Assembly (NCBI GenBank): GCA_960531495.1
Contig: OY482852.1
Location: 11,247,666-11,311,665 of the forward strand
Reading direction: 5' to 3'
DNA: 64,000 bases
DNA from: Zeus faber
Lineage: Eukaryota; Chordata; Actinopteri; Zeiformes; Zeidae
Part shown: piece by piece, positions 16,271 through 28,400 of the stretch
How the letters are laid out: each line of letters begins with the position of its first letter
Numbering within the stretch: position 1 is the stretch's first letter
Notes under the pieces: model-generated
Database searches by the model: none
What the model was told of the DNA's origin: nothing
What the model saw: only the letters and a program-made list of their open reading frames with translations
Program-made: the position numbers and the translations under genes

Positions 16271-16688
16271 GCTTTTCAAACTCCACTGCGCATGCGCACA
16301 TCATTACCGCGTCTGGCTCTCGTGCCGCGTTCCTTCGAGCCGTAACTCGGAAGAAGAAACTCTACCTCTACTTTGGAGAATTACCCAGCGCCACACCGTC
16401 GTTAACGCTCGTTTCACGTTTTTTTTTCCTTTTTATTTTTCATTGCCTCGGTCGTCCGTGGTTTTCGGAAGCGGTACAAGACATTTGGAAGTCGGTGGTG
16501 GGGGGGGGGGGGGTTCTGAGTCGGATTTACCGAGTTCCGTCGTCCCCGGAATGCAGCATCATAACAAACGCGTGCAGCCGTGGACGTCGTGATACCAACA
16601 TGTAAGAGGCGGCGTCGGGGTTCAAAAAGTAAATATTAGTCAAAATAACTGCGTCAAACCTTCACCCAAGTCCCCCAAGACCGCAGCC
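16271..16688. promoter_or_regulatory. Bidirectional promoter between cep72 and tmem276
   Basis: Two start codons face away from each other across 418 bp: cep72 ATG at 16270 on minus, tmem276 ATG at 16689 on plus. The segment is fairly GC- and CpG-rich on the cep72 side, and no TATA box is obvious. A perfect NRF1-type palindrome lies at 16287-16298. A G-run is at about 16498-16513. Confidence 0.65.
16287..16298. promoter_or_regulatory. NRF1-type palindrome TGCGCATGCGCA
   Basis: Exact 12-bp palindrome matching the NRF1 consensus, 17 bp upstream of the cep72 ATG, in the head-to-head promoter. NRF1 sites are typical of TATA-less bidirectional housekeeping promoters; occupancy is inferred. Confidence 0.7.
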
Positions 16689-17239
16689 ATGGACTGGATA
16701 ACTGTGTGTTCCAACCTCACCCTGTCCTCCACTGCGCTGCTGTCATCCTACCAGCTATTCAAGGTAGGTTTCAGTATACAGGTACCGCTCACTTAACGAC
16801 CGAGTTCCGTTCCCTAGGACCAGGTCGTTAAGTGAATTGTTCGATAAGCGAGGACCCGTGTTATTTCACGGTAAGGGGGCGTGGCCATTGCGAACGCCAG
16901 TGTAGTTTATACTGACAGACCGCGGGAACGAGACTGAGAACGGCGATGAGATGTATACAGTGTATATAGTGTGTAGAGTATATATAGTGTATATAGTATA
17001 TATAGTGTGTGTAATGTATATAGTATATAAAGGGTGATGCACGATAAGATGCTGAACGCTGAGACGCCGTGCACAATACATGCTGGTCAGAGAGCTGGTC
17101 GTAAGTCCGAACGGTCGTTAAGTGAGGATTACCTGTACATATCGGTTGGTTTCAGTATAAATATAGGTAGGTCTCAGTATACATATAGGTAGGATTCAGT
17201 TTATATATAGCCCGGTTTCAGTATACATACAGGTAGGTT

Positions 17240-17275
<36 letters not shown>

Positions 17276-17947
17276 ATCATCGATGGGCAATCCTAAATCA
17301 GCAGTTTGATATATCCACTGGGTTTCGGGATGGAACTTGCGCCTGCCACGACAGTTAAGGTGGTTATTGAATTTCGAGGGCTTTTTCCCTATTTGAAACA
17401 CCATCTACAATTTTGGAGCCTGGTCTTTCTGTCTCCCCAGGATCACAGAGCTGCATCGTTGGGACTCTTCCTGCTCGGGGTCTCTGCAGGACTGTGGCTG
17501 CTGAGCACGCTCTGCCCCCACCTGACCGGCCCCCAAAACGAAGTGGAACGGGCGGCTGAGCTCCTGGCCCCCGCCCTGGTCTCCTTTGAGTTCCTGTGGA
17601 TGAGTGGAGACTGCAGCACGGCCCATGTTCTTCTGTGCGGCTCCTGCCTCTTCCTGGGACTTTGGGATTGGCTGTCGGTGGACGCTGTCACGGTGATGAG
17701 CCACTGCTTGGCCCTGTCGTCCCTCACCTGCGGTCTGACGGTCTGTCTCTTTACCAGCAACGGCTTCGGGGCCCTCGGCAGCTTGGCCCTCGGTCTGAGT
17801 CCGCTGATTTCTACGGCTGCCGACGAGGGACTGTTAAAGTTGCTTTCGAAGGGTTCTTTGTCTATAGGGTGCTTGGCCTCCACGTGGGGTCTCAAGTCTT
17901 TTCTGTTGGAATTGAAGACCTGGCACGAGAGCGAAAGATCAGTGTAG
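16689..17947 (+). CDS. tmem276: Small multi-pass membrane protein, probable TMEM276, complete, 2 coding exons
   Basis: Exons 16689-16763 and 17441-17947; 582 nt, 193 aa. The first exon gives MDWITVCSNLTLSSTALL and ends AAG|GTAGGT. The second starts DHRAASLGLFLLGV after CTCCCCAG and ends SERSV-stop. Seen: several hydrophobic segments (LFLLGVSAGLWLLSTLC, ELLAPALVSFEFLWM, HVLLCGSCLFLGLWDWL, LALSSLTCGLTVCLF, SIGCLASTWGLKSFLL), consistent with four to six membrane passes, and no soluble domain. Naming rests mainly on context: it lies directly upstream of kifc2, as TMEM276 does in human 8q24.3. Function in the family is unknown. The intron contains a minisatellite overlapping the splice donor and a MITE. 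The gene itself is certain; the name is a reasoned guess. Confidence 0.72.
16763..17240. repeat. Minisatellite (~25-bp unit GGTAGGTTTCAGTATACA...) split by a MITE
   Basis: Imperfect tandem copies of a unit built on GGTAGGTTTCAGTATACATA. The first copy overlaps the tmem276 exon 1 donor at 16763-16778; four to five more lie at 17136-17240. The 357-bp element at 16779-17135 interrupts the array. Confidence 0.8.
16779..17135 (+). mobile_element. Non-autonomous DNA transposon (MITE), CAGGTA...TACCTG ends, copy 1
   Basis: Left end CAGGTACCGCTCACTTAACG; right end GTTAAGTGAGGATTACCTG, its imperfect reverse complement. TA flanks both sides, and removing the element with one TA restores the surrounding minisatellite unit, which fixes the boundaries. 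The interior holds further inverted CACTTAACGACC motifs and a TA-rich core. An inverted copy is at 41.5 kb. No coding capacity. Confidence 0.85.
17237..17273. repeat. (TCTA)n microsatellite, ~9 units
   Basis: Perfect CTAT tetranucleotide run in the tmem276 intron, directly after the minisatellite. Confidence 0.95.
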
Positions 17948-18345
17948 AAAATGAATTTAATACGTCCATTTATTCAGACCTGTGATCACTGTTTACTTAA
18001 GGAGAACTGCTTCTTCTGACTGGAGCTCCTAACTTATAAAGTGGGACAGATACCTTTGACTACTGACAGACAGTATATGTCTTATTCTAGTAATATTATA
18101 TTATAGCATAATTCTATTATTATATACATTTTCTCATATAATTATAATATTATATTTGTAAGTTGGCTCAGTTTTATAAAAGATAGTCTTTTTTATTTTT
18201 ATTTGATTCTATTTGATTATTCTGCACTGTTAACAGCTGTTATGATCATTTCAGTATCCTTACCTGCAGAAGTCTAGGCTTTTATATAGTTTTGACTTGT
18301 TGATGTATCATACATATCATTACATATCAATGTAAATTTTCACCC

Positions 18346-18351
18346 ATTAAA
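18346..18351 (+). terminator. tmem276: Possible polyadenylation signal ATTAAA of tmem276
   Basis: ATTAAA about 400 bp after the stop; another AATTAAA follows at about 18370. No canonical AATAAA is closer. Confidence 0.45.
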
Positions 18352-19473
18352 CTTTTTGTCGTTTTGGAAACAATTAAATGCATTTTATTAAATAAGGATC
18401 TTTATTGATTGGATACTGGACTGGACTAGTGCCAGTAGTGCCAGCGCCAGCATCTCTTGTGCGGCGGCCTGCCAATCTGTACACATGTCTACAACATTAG
18501 GATTTCAATTGGATTCACGTAGCTGTTTTCTCTTTTTTTTGTTGTTGGAGGAATACAATTTGTTCACAGAAAACTAAAACCTATATCGAGCACGGATTAT
18601 GTTATTCAAATTAATCAGTATATACATCGTTTATTTCATAATAACTTTGCTGCTGTGTTTTCCCATCACAACGTGCGCTAATGTCAGCGCCTCTTTTCGA
18701 TAAAGATTCCTATCCAAACAGAAACATAAGCACTTCCTCTGATCAAGTGCACGTGACAACCCGTCCGGACCAGGTTCATTTCCTCCAGATACGGCTCAGG
18801 GCGCTGGTCTCGACCTCATCCTTCTCCGTCGCTTCATCACTGCAGAGGATCAGGGATCTATTGTGCAGTGAGTGCAGTGAGTATGCCCAATTCAGCTGGA
18901 GCAGAGGAGGAGGGAGGGAGAGGGGGAGAGAGGGAGAGAGGGAGAGAGAGAGAGAGAGAGAGAGAGACATAGGGGCGGGGAGAGCTACAAAGGAGCTGCA
19001 CGGGGCTGGGATGCTGTTGCTGCTCCGAGGAGGAAGGATGCACGGAGGAGACTGTGCCAATGACAGAATGGAAGGCATGAGAAAGAGGAAGACAAATTGA
19101 TGGAATGCCATCTTGTCATCGCCTGAAAGAAGAGGATAGGTGAAGGGTAAGCCCTGCGATATGGAGACAGCGACTGTTAGTGGAAACCAAATAAAATAAG
19201 GTCAACCCCAGAGAAAAAGCCAGAGCCTCCACAAGAGGCATCCGCACCATAATACTGAACTGATCTGCTGCATTTGATTTTCTCGTAGTTTCTCTATTAT
19301 TTTTATTGTTATTATTATTATTTAGGGGTTTTGTTGGTATGAAAACAGCTGGATTAGGGCTCCTGGTAGTCTGAGGGTTTTTTTTCTGCATTTCTGTGGT
19401 GTGAGCAGAGGTGTGAGACAGTGTCTTTGTGCCTGTTCAGTCAGGCTGTCGCTGGGCGGTGACTCCAGGACAG
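18352..19473 (+). promoter_or_regulatory. tmem276-kifc2 intergenic region and kifc2 5'UTR/promoter
   Basis: No coding signal beyond array shadows. A GA array is at 18906-18966. The likely kifc2 5'UTR exon reaches the ATG at 19474, perhaps after an acceptor near GTGTGAGCAG at about 19410. The promoter was not resolved. Confidence 0.4.
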
Positions 19474-22400
19474 ATGTACGCCTTCTATTCCCTCTTAGTC
19501 TACATCTTCTACACGGTCTTCAAGAAGGAGGAGGAGGATGCCTTGGAGGTGAGGTCTAGCCCCGTTGTGGTCTGTGTCAGTAGGATAGGGGAGGTAGAAA
19601 ATTTTGAGACAATCTCCCTAGAGATTGGGTCCCTAGAGGGACTGAGACGAGCGCTGCATTGTGGTCATGCAGAAATGCTCTCGCTGTGGTGTGGCCCCCC
19701 AGTGATGTGTTAACATGCATGGCATCTAGAGTGTAAATATTTTCATCCTGAATTACTGTCTGGCCACCATGTCTGTTGCTGTGATCAGGAGCCAGGACAT
19801 GTTTCCATGGAAACAGGGGGTAAGAAGAAAAATGGCCACACCTCCAAGATGAAGAAAAAGGCCTGTGCTAGGCTCAGTGACTCAAGTGAGTGCTGCTCAG
19901 AAACTAATCTGTTGTTGTTTACCAGCATTACCGTCATCGTTGAATGTTCATATTCCGTTATGATAGGTCTAATATGTATCGGAATAAATGCTGTAACTCG
20001 GTGGGTATTCATGCAGAGCGATTAATATGCAGATTCCGCCGCTCCCTGACGGATTCCTCCTCCTCGCTTCTCACCCAGGCAGCAACAGCGACAGCGATGG
20101 CCTGTCGCAAAGTGACGAAGATGAGGAAGGCGGTTCAGACATCCCGGCGTGCACTCCCCTCGCTGCCTTTCTGTCCTTCAGGCAAGAGGCGGAGAAGAGG
20201 AAGGCCTCACAAGTCCCGCCTGAAACAAACGGAAAGGTTTTCAAAAGCTGCTTCATCGTCTTTAGCGAGTCTCTCAGCCGCCGCCACATAACAGCAGAGG
20301 TCTTTTGTAGAGAAAGTGTGCCTCCCTGACTGTGTGCATACCCTTCTCTTTTCATCTTTTCACATCGCTCAGCTGGCGGATTCCCCCCTGGTGGCGGTGA
20401 TGTCCCACTTGCTGACGTTTCTGGAGCAGTATTCCCACTTCCAGCAGCTGCAGCAGCAGGCGGACCAGTACCGCGTCCAGCTGAAGAGGCACCGGGTCCA
20501 GCACCGCCGCCAGATGAAGGTCCTCAGAGCCTCCTACCGCCAGCGCCTCAGGGACAAGAACAGCATCATCAGCGGCCTGGAGGAGGCCATCGGCCACCAG
20601 CAGACCCCCAGCCCCGGGAGCGAGGGTGAGGGGGTGGGGGAGGAATACGGATCAGGGGTAGAAGTACGGAGACAGCAAACTTATTGGAAGGGAGGATGGG
20701 TGTACATCCAAAGGGGTGGTGTATTGTATCGATCACGCAGCTGAAGCAGGAAAGAAGGGACGGGAAATGGAATCACCGAGATGGGGTGTGAAGGAGGTGC
20801 GGAAAAAAAATCACAAGGGGCTGTAGCTGCAGAGAGATTTATGATGACTGGTCACACGTTTGGCAAGATCATTGGAGAGAGTGGGGGGGGGGGGGGTACA
20901 AAGGCTTACTAGAGGAAGCCATTTTGGTGAAATGGAGATGTCAGTGTGTACTGTACACCAACTGCAGCGTAAATTAGACTCTAGAAAATCTACAGGAATA
21001 GAGGTAGGAATAAGCCACGGGAAGTGTCGATACTCTCCAAGGTGAAGGGAGTTCGGTTTATCTGTTTCTGTAAAAAAGCGACACCGCGTAAACCTGGGAT
21101 GGCCGACCCGTCCCTGTTGTAGAGGAGGAGAGAGGTAATCGGTGCAAGACCAGACTGATTAGATCTACGCGAGCAGGCTTCGCCAGACGTCGTCACGGCC
21201 CCCGGAGCTTTAGATGAGAGGGGGATCTGCCGCTTCTCAGATCTGACCACATGGTCGGACCAGAGCCGCCCCCTCAGCTCAGCCGCTGTGCGCGGGACTG
21301 GACTTCAGGTCTGTGGACCGTTCCGTGAGCTGACTTTAATCAACGCCAGGTATCCGGCCCGGGGTTGCAAAGTGTTGTGTGCGGCACGGCCGACCTCGGG
21401 CACGCCGCGCCTCATTAGGTTCGGGATAAAGATACAAAGGTACACGGCAGGAGTGTTTGGCACTTGGCTGGTTACTCAGTTGCTCTTTGTCATAAATAAA
21501 ACATCCCTAAGTGTGGCTGCTCGCTTTCCTCCCCGGCCTGAAGCCGTTGCACACGCTCGCCTCCACGTGTGCCCATGTTGGACTATAAATAGCCCGGGGA
21601 CCATGTCCCAGTGTTACTGAGGTAAAGAGCGTTGGCTTCGCTTTGTGAGATTTTGTCCAGGCCTCGTGCATTATTGATCGACACTGATCATGTGATGTAA
21701 TCTGTTAGTTCATTTTTTCCTCCTTCTGTTCTGTTGAAATCCCCGAAACTCCACCCAATTGTCGTTCGGTAAGAGTGAAAGTGCTGATCCTGTTTTTTTT
21801 TTCTCTCTTCTGTTTAGCAAGATACAGCAGTGGTATCTTTCAGATGAGGGAAGCTCATTTTGTTTGCAATATTTCAAGACGCAATTCAAAATTTACAAGG
21901 CCTTCCCCCAGTCACGTCTCGGACTATAAATGTTCGTCGTTCCCTCCCACGTTTTCTGCGATCACGTTTTCGTCGACGGCCCTGATCCAGATGTAGCCTT
22001 CCCTACATCGAGGTGGCACCTTTTCCAATCAATCATCGAGCGGTAGAAAAATAATCAAACTCTCTATCGAGTGTGTCACGTCGGTCTCCTGAGATTGACG
22101 TTGTTCAGCGGGTCGTTCCTGCTTCCGAGCCAACCGGCGGAAAGGTGGAGGCTGCACGTGGGAGGCTGGATTTGCCCCCCAGAGTTTTTTTAAAACGGGA
22201 ACACTGAAACGTTAACCTCCCCCCGGCCGCTACACGGACGCATGAAGACGCAAGAACGTCCCTCGTTAATATTTAGACGAACAAACGTACAAGAGTATTG
22301 CGGCGCCGAGACTCCCCTGACGTGCATGCCTGGGTGCAGGCCTCGAATGGAAATAGCCTGAGGAACAGATTCTGCTGACCCGTGTGGCTCTGATGAAGAT

Positions 22401-25400
22401 CTGTTTAATTAAAAAATGTTATGGCCCCGCCTCACCAGGTGAGAATAGCCCGGCTCAGGCGGGGGTCCACGGCCTGGTGGAGTCTCTGTACGGTCTGCAG
22501 GGCGAGAGGAGCAAACTGAGGGGGGAGCTGCGCCTCCTGCACTCCCAGCTGGCGGAGAAGGAGGAGGACAGACACTCCCGCATCCAGGCCTTCCAACAGC
22601 AGGTCAACCACCACAGTTAATCGTAGTTACGTGTTTGACGATTTGAGATGTGAGCAGAGATCTTAAGATGACCCTTAGTTTGTAATTGATGAATGTTCAG
22701 TTTTATGGCGGTGATTATTTTTTGAAATATTGTGTTCTTTTTTTTTTTTTCAAGATAACAATTTTTTATGAAAGAAATGCAAATGACAAGTACATTTACA
22801 AATTGAACTATTAAGGACATCATGGGCTCAGCAGAAGTTTTTAATCTTGCATATAATTAATTAATATCATTTTTATTCTTATTTAATATTTTTAATTTTT
22901 ACTTTTTGTGTATAATTTATTCTTGTTCTTCTTTCTTTGTTTAATTATTTTAAGTGGGCACTTTAGTCAGTTGAATTTGAAGCATTTTAAGCTGCTGTTT
23001 ATCCACTTGGCATGTATTTGTTTTCATTTTAGTATTTTTATTCATTTATTTATTACATTTTTGTGGATTAATTGATGCTCATTATATAACATTTATTATT
23101 ATTAATATAATTTCAAAGAGTCAGATTTCCATGGGATCAGCACTGCTCTGACTCTCCTTTGTCCCACAGATTGATGAGCTGAAGGGCTGCATCGAGGAGC
23201 GTGAGGAGGAGCTGTCCAGGTTGAGAACTGCCTCCGTAAGCTCTGCTGACACTTCACATTTTGAATATGCACATATTTACCCCCCTTTGCAAGTCAGCTA
23301 ACCACCTGCAATGCATACTTGTTTTCAAAATCCACCTCTTCCCACTGGTGAAAATGCTAAGATGTGAGGACACCCGCATCAACCAAAAACTAGAAGAAGA
23401 TGTGGATGTTGACTACTGATTTCAAGACAGGAATGCAAAACCTGTAAAGGTCAAGTGTTCGCTTAGGGCGCTTGTGGGGTCTGGATACAGTATTTCCGGG
23501 GGAACTCATGAGCGCGTTTTACCTTCTCAGGGGGTTACGGACTCAGAGAAGAGGGTTCTGTGCCTTTCAGTGGAGAACGAGAGTCTCAAACAGAGTCTGA
23601 GTGTCACGCAGGGCCTTCTGCAGCAGCTGTCTGCGATCCCCTCCCAGTCCAGCTCCATGCTGGTCAAGGTGAGGCGCGCCAGCGAAAACCCCCCCCCAAA
23701 AAAACTCACCCGAAACATGTGAATTTAAAAAAGTATTGTGGAGCAACCCGCCCACTTCCGGCTGGATCTCCCTCCCGACAGGAGAACGAGAGCCTGCGGA
23801 GCCGAGTGCAGCAGCTGGAGACCTCCCTGCAGGAGCGCGTCGAGCAGCTCTCCCGACTGGAGAGGCAGAGCGAGAAGGACGAGTGGAGGAGAGGAGAGGA
23901 GCTGAGGAAACGAGAGGAGAGAGTGAGGGAGCTGCAGCTGGAGCTGGACAGAGAGAGAGGCAAGGAGCCCGTGGTTAAGGTCAGAACTGTCTCTAAAATG
24001 AGTTTGAATAGTGACTAGCGGTGTAATGATATGACGTATATCAGTTTGTGTTGATGCATTAATACAAATCACAATATGAATCAACAATGTTCACTGTGAT
24101 TCATATTATTAAGTGCAAACTACCTGCAGTCCAACAGCAAAAATGTATTAAAAGCTTTTAAATAGATAACCTCCACAGGGAACAGATTACAGATTGAAAG
24201 ATTAAGGTTTTGACCCCAACTTTATGAGCCAAAACTTCAGAGAATGCACTGTAATAGATCATAGAATCCTGAAAGAATTAAAAAATTTTTTTACTGTAAT
24301 TGCATGTCATATTTTATCTAATTTTGGTCTAAAAAAACAAGAGAATGTCATTGAAAGTAAGTTATTAGCTCACAATTATATTTTAGCCCTCTGTGTTGAA
24401 TTATATTGTGGATGGAAGTGTCTCATTGGGCATGGACCTGATTATTTAAAGGTTTTGTTTGAATAAAAACGGGTATTTTGATTGGATTGGATACAATTTT
24501 TCTTTCCATTTATCACGTGTAAAATAGAAGGCTCAGATGAGGCGTCTTTTCCCTCCTAGTACGTCACCCAAACGGTGGAGGTGGAGTCGCCCTCCACGCT
24601 GAAGCAGCTGGCGAAGGCCCGGCAGAGGACTGAGCTGCTGTCCCAGAAGCTTTCCAGTCAGAACGAACAGTGCAAGCAGCTGGAGGAGCAGATCAGAAAG
24701 TCCGACTTATACAGCTGCAACCTGCAGCACAAGGTATCATCACTGTATCGCTTAAGAAAAAAAAAAAAAAAAAATCACGCTGATCTTCTTTGTCCATAAT
24801 CTTCTTTGTCCCTGTCCTGAAACATCCCTCCCTGCCCAGATAATATTCCCTCTTCGTGGTCATTTGACCCAATGGAAATGAAAAGATGGAATATTTACCG
24901 ATCATAGACAAATCCAAATTGACAAACTAAACCGGCAAACTGATCCCTTCACAGATAGCAGCGTATGAGCGGGAAATCAGTAAACTGAGGGAGGAACTGC
25001 TGAAGGAGATCGGTCACCTGGAAGAGCGGAAGGAGGAGGCTGTGAAGGCAGCAGCGAGCTGCTCAGAAGAACACTTCCAGAGCCTGCAGGAACAGTTCTT
25101 CAGTGAGTCAGCCCAGAAAAAAACCAAAAAAAAAACCCTCCAAGCACTTTCCCTTTGTTTCCTGTCATCTAGTCAAGTTCCCATTAACAGAGAGCTTAAG
25201 TAAAAGATGTGTTTTTGGATTTGACCAGCCTTGCAGAAGCGTTTGACGGCCCTCCCTCCAAACCTGCGTTCCATGAAGACGGACTATGCCAGCCTGAGGA
25301 GTCAAGTCCGCAACTTCTCCGACTTCTATGGCGCAGCCATCAGCGACGCCAAGAAACAGGTCGGCATCCTGGCTTCGCATTTTTTAAGGGACACGTTCTG

Positions 25401-28400
25401 ACTTACGACAGCCCAAAAATGTAAACAAAAAATTAATATTGGGTCTCGATTGCAGATTTCTGCTGCTCTCAGCGAGATGTCCGAGGCCAACAAAGATCTT
25501 TTGGAGAAATATAGGAAGGAAGTGGCGCTGCGTAGGAAGTACCACGAGCAGCTGGTTGAGCTGAAAGGTAAGGGCAGAAGAAGAAGAAGAAGAAAAAGAA
25601 GAAGAAGAAGCGCAAAAACCACTCACTCCAGCACGTTCACCGCCCAAACACGGCCTCTGTCTCCAGGGAACATCCGTGTGCTGTGCCGCGTGAAGCCCGT
25701 GCTGAAGGAGGACCAGCACGAGGAGGGCCAATCCGTGGTGGTGACCGCCGACCCCCACAACGAGTCGGCCCTGACCGTGATGAACAAGGGCAAGGGTCGC
25801 ATCTTCGAGCTGGACAAGGTGTTCCACCCCCAGGCCACGCAAGAAGAGGTGTGATGTCTCAGTGCAGCCATATTGAGAGGCTATTAAATTGATCATTGAT
25901 CCCGTCAATCACGAAGAAACTGTTATTTATTTATTTATTTTAAATCAAATTCTCAAGGTCTTTCAAGACATCGAGCCTCTCGTGACGTCCTGCATTGATG
26001 GGTACCACGTCTGCATATTCGCTTATGGCCAAACTGGATCTGGAAAAACGCACACGATGGAGGTATGCTCTAGACATACAGTCGCTTTTTCAACCCAGGC
26101 CTTGAAATGTTGAACCCCGTCATTTATAACTGTTCACACACAACCTCTCTGAACGCAAAACTATTGAGGAACTAACACTCTGCTGCAGCTTCTGAACGTG
26201 CGAAACGCAATCCAATGGGGACGAAGCGGCACAACTTCCTGTTTCTAGTCTCTTACGTTAGTGCGGATCTGGATAAAATGTAAGCCTGTCTGACTATATT
26301 GTGAGCTTCTCATTTTCCACAGTAAGGTTTTTTTTTTAAGGCTAAACCATTTTCGCCAATGGACTGCATCTAAGCACAGTGAGAAGCTGCTGCAGCGCGG
26401 CGGCGGACCCCTCCTTTAAACAAAATTGATTGTTTTGGCTCACATGAGCTCGATGCCGCTGGGACACTTTTATTTCTCACAATTTCCAGGGAACGGTGGA
26501 GAATCCAGGTATCAACCAGCGAGCTCTGAAACACCTCTTCAGCGAGATAGAAGACAGGAAGGACATGTGGACATACACTGTCAGTGTCAACTCCGTGGAG
26601 ATCTACAATGAGGTGCTCAGGTAGGGGCCACGTTCATTAAAATAGGCAAATTTAGTAAATATTCTGTATGGCTGTAATATTGAGGGAGTTTTATTTCAAA
26701 TGGGAAGTTTTAGTCTGTTATTGTACTTAATATTACACAATGTACATAAATAAATGTACACAAATATGTGTGTATACTGTATATAGTTTCTGTTTAAAAT
26801 GCTGTATATAGATTTTTATTTTTAATTTAATTTTATTTTATTTGTAAACCTATTTTTACTAAATCTTTTTCTATTTGTACTATGCCCAGCACAGTCTCTA
26901 GAGTTTTCCAAAAAAACATTTCACTACACGTGCTACGGTGCAATATGTATGTGAGGAATAAATCTTTTGAAATATTACAATATACCTGTAGTTCAATATA
27001 GTGAACCTCAGTTGAACTATTCAACATGGGATTTTGAATGTATAAGCGGATATCATGATGTTTGTATTGACACTGTGTAAAATTCCCTAAGGTTGTATTG
27101 ATAATTCAATTCTTCTGTCTTCTCCAGCCCTGATTGCTTGAGATGTTTTGGGGTTTTTTTGGTCCACAGAGATCTGCTCAGTAAGGACGGAGAAAAGCTG
27201 GACATCAAGATCAATCCAGACGGAACAGGACAGCTGCACGTGCCAGGCCTCAGGGTCGTCGAGGTCAAAAGCTTCCAACACATCAAGAAGGTGATTGAAC
27301 CAATCATGAGCTCAGACTGGTGCTCTCCATGAGGAATGTTCAGTACAAAAAGCAACTTGTAGTACCGACCTAACGCTTTTTTTGTGGTGCTCCAGCTTTT
27401 AGCCACAGCCCGTCGGAACAGGATCACCTTTGGAACCCAGATGAACCAGCACAGCTCGCGCTCCCACGCTCTGCTCTGCATCACGGTGCTCGGCACTGAT
27501 CTGGCCACCGGGACCAAAACCACGGGTCGGCCACACAACACACACAGTGCTTATGCACGATCATAAATCACTTATTATAGGAATTTCTTATTTTATTATT
27601 TGAATCCTCAGTTCCCAAGTGCACAACGCTAGTGTCTTAACATTTCTCCCATCCTCTTCCTTTTTGTCCGTACAGGTAAGCTGAACTTGGTGGATCTGGC
27701 GGGCTCAGAGCGGGTGTGGAAGTCCGGGGCGGAGGGGGAACGCCTGAAGGAAGCCCAGAACATCAACCGCTCCCTGCTGGCTCTGGGGGACGTGATCCAG
27801 GCTCTGAGGGGCCGGCAGACCCACATCCCCTTCCGGAACTCCCGTCTCACATACCTGCTGCAAGACTCCCTGGGCAAAGGCAACAAGACCGCCATGGTGG
27901 TGCAGGTCCGTTTGCTGACTCTTAATGCATATGGAGACACAGGGACATTCTAAAAAGCTTCATGTAGCTAAACAAGGGAGGAAATACCTTTAACGATGAT
28001 CTACATCTTTGATGTTTGAGACAGATTTTTTTTTTTTAGGGCATAGGGTTATTACAAAAATAAAATATAACTATTTTTTAAATGAAATAATTTAGGCTGA
28101 AAGTGGCGAATTTTAAATTAATCAGCCCACGTCTACGTATGAATAGAATACATTTTGATTCTTTTAGACTTTAGGTCATTTAGCCACAGTAAGCTTAATG
28201 TGTCGTAAAATCTGGACTTTGTTCAAATATTTTCTATATTTCCATATCTTTCATCGCCTCAGAATTTTCCCCATCATAATATCCCCTGATGTCGAGAGAT
28301 TGTTAAACTCACTTTACACTTTATTTATCCATTAAAAAAATCAATTTTTTGATTTCGATTTTATTTGTCGTTTCACCACTAATAGTACACGTGCCGCCCC

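Noticed and set aside
17443-17895. 150-codon minus-strand frame opposite tmem276
   Set aside because: Shadow of the real exon on the other strand; no start context or family match.
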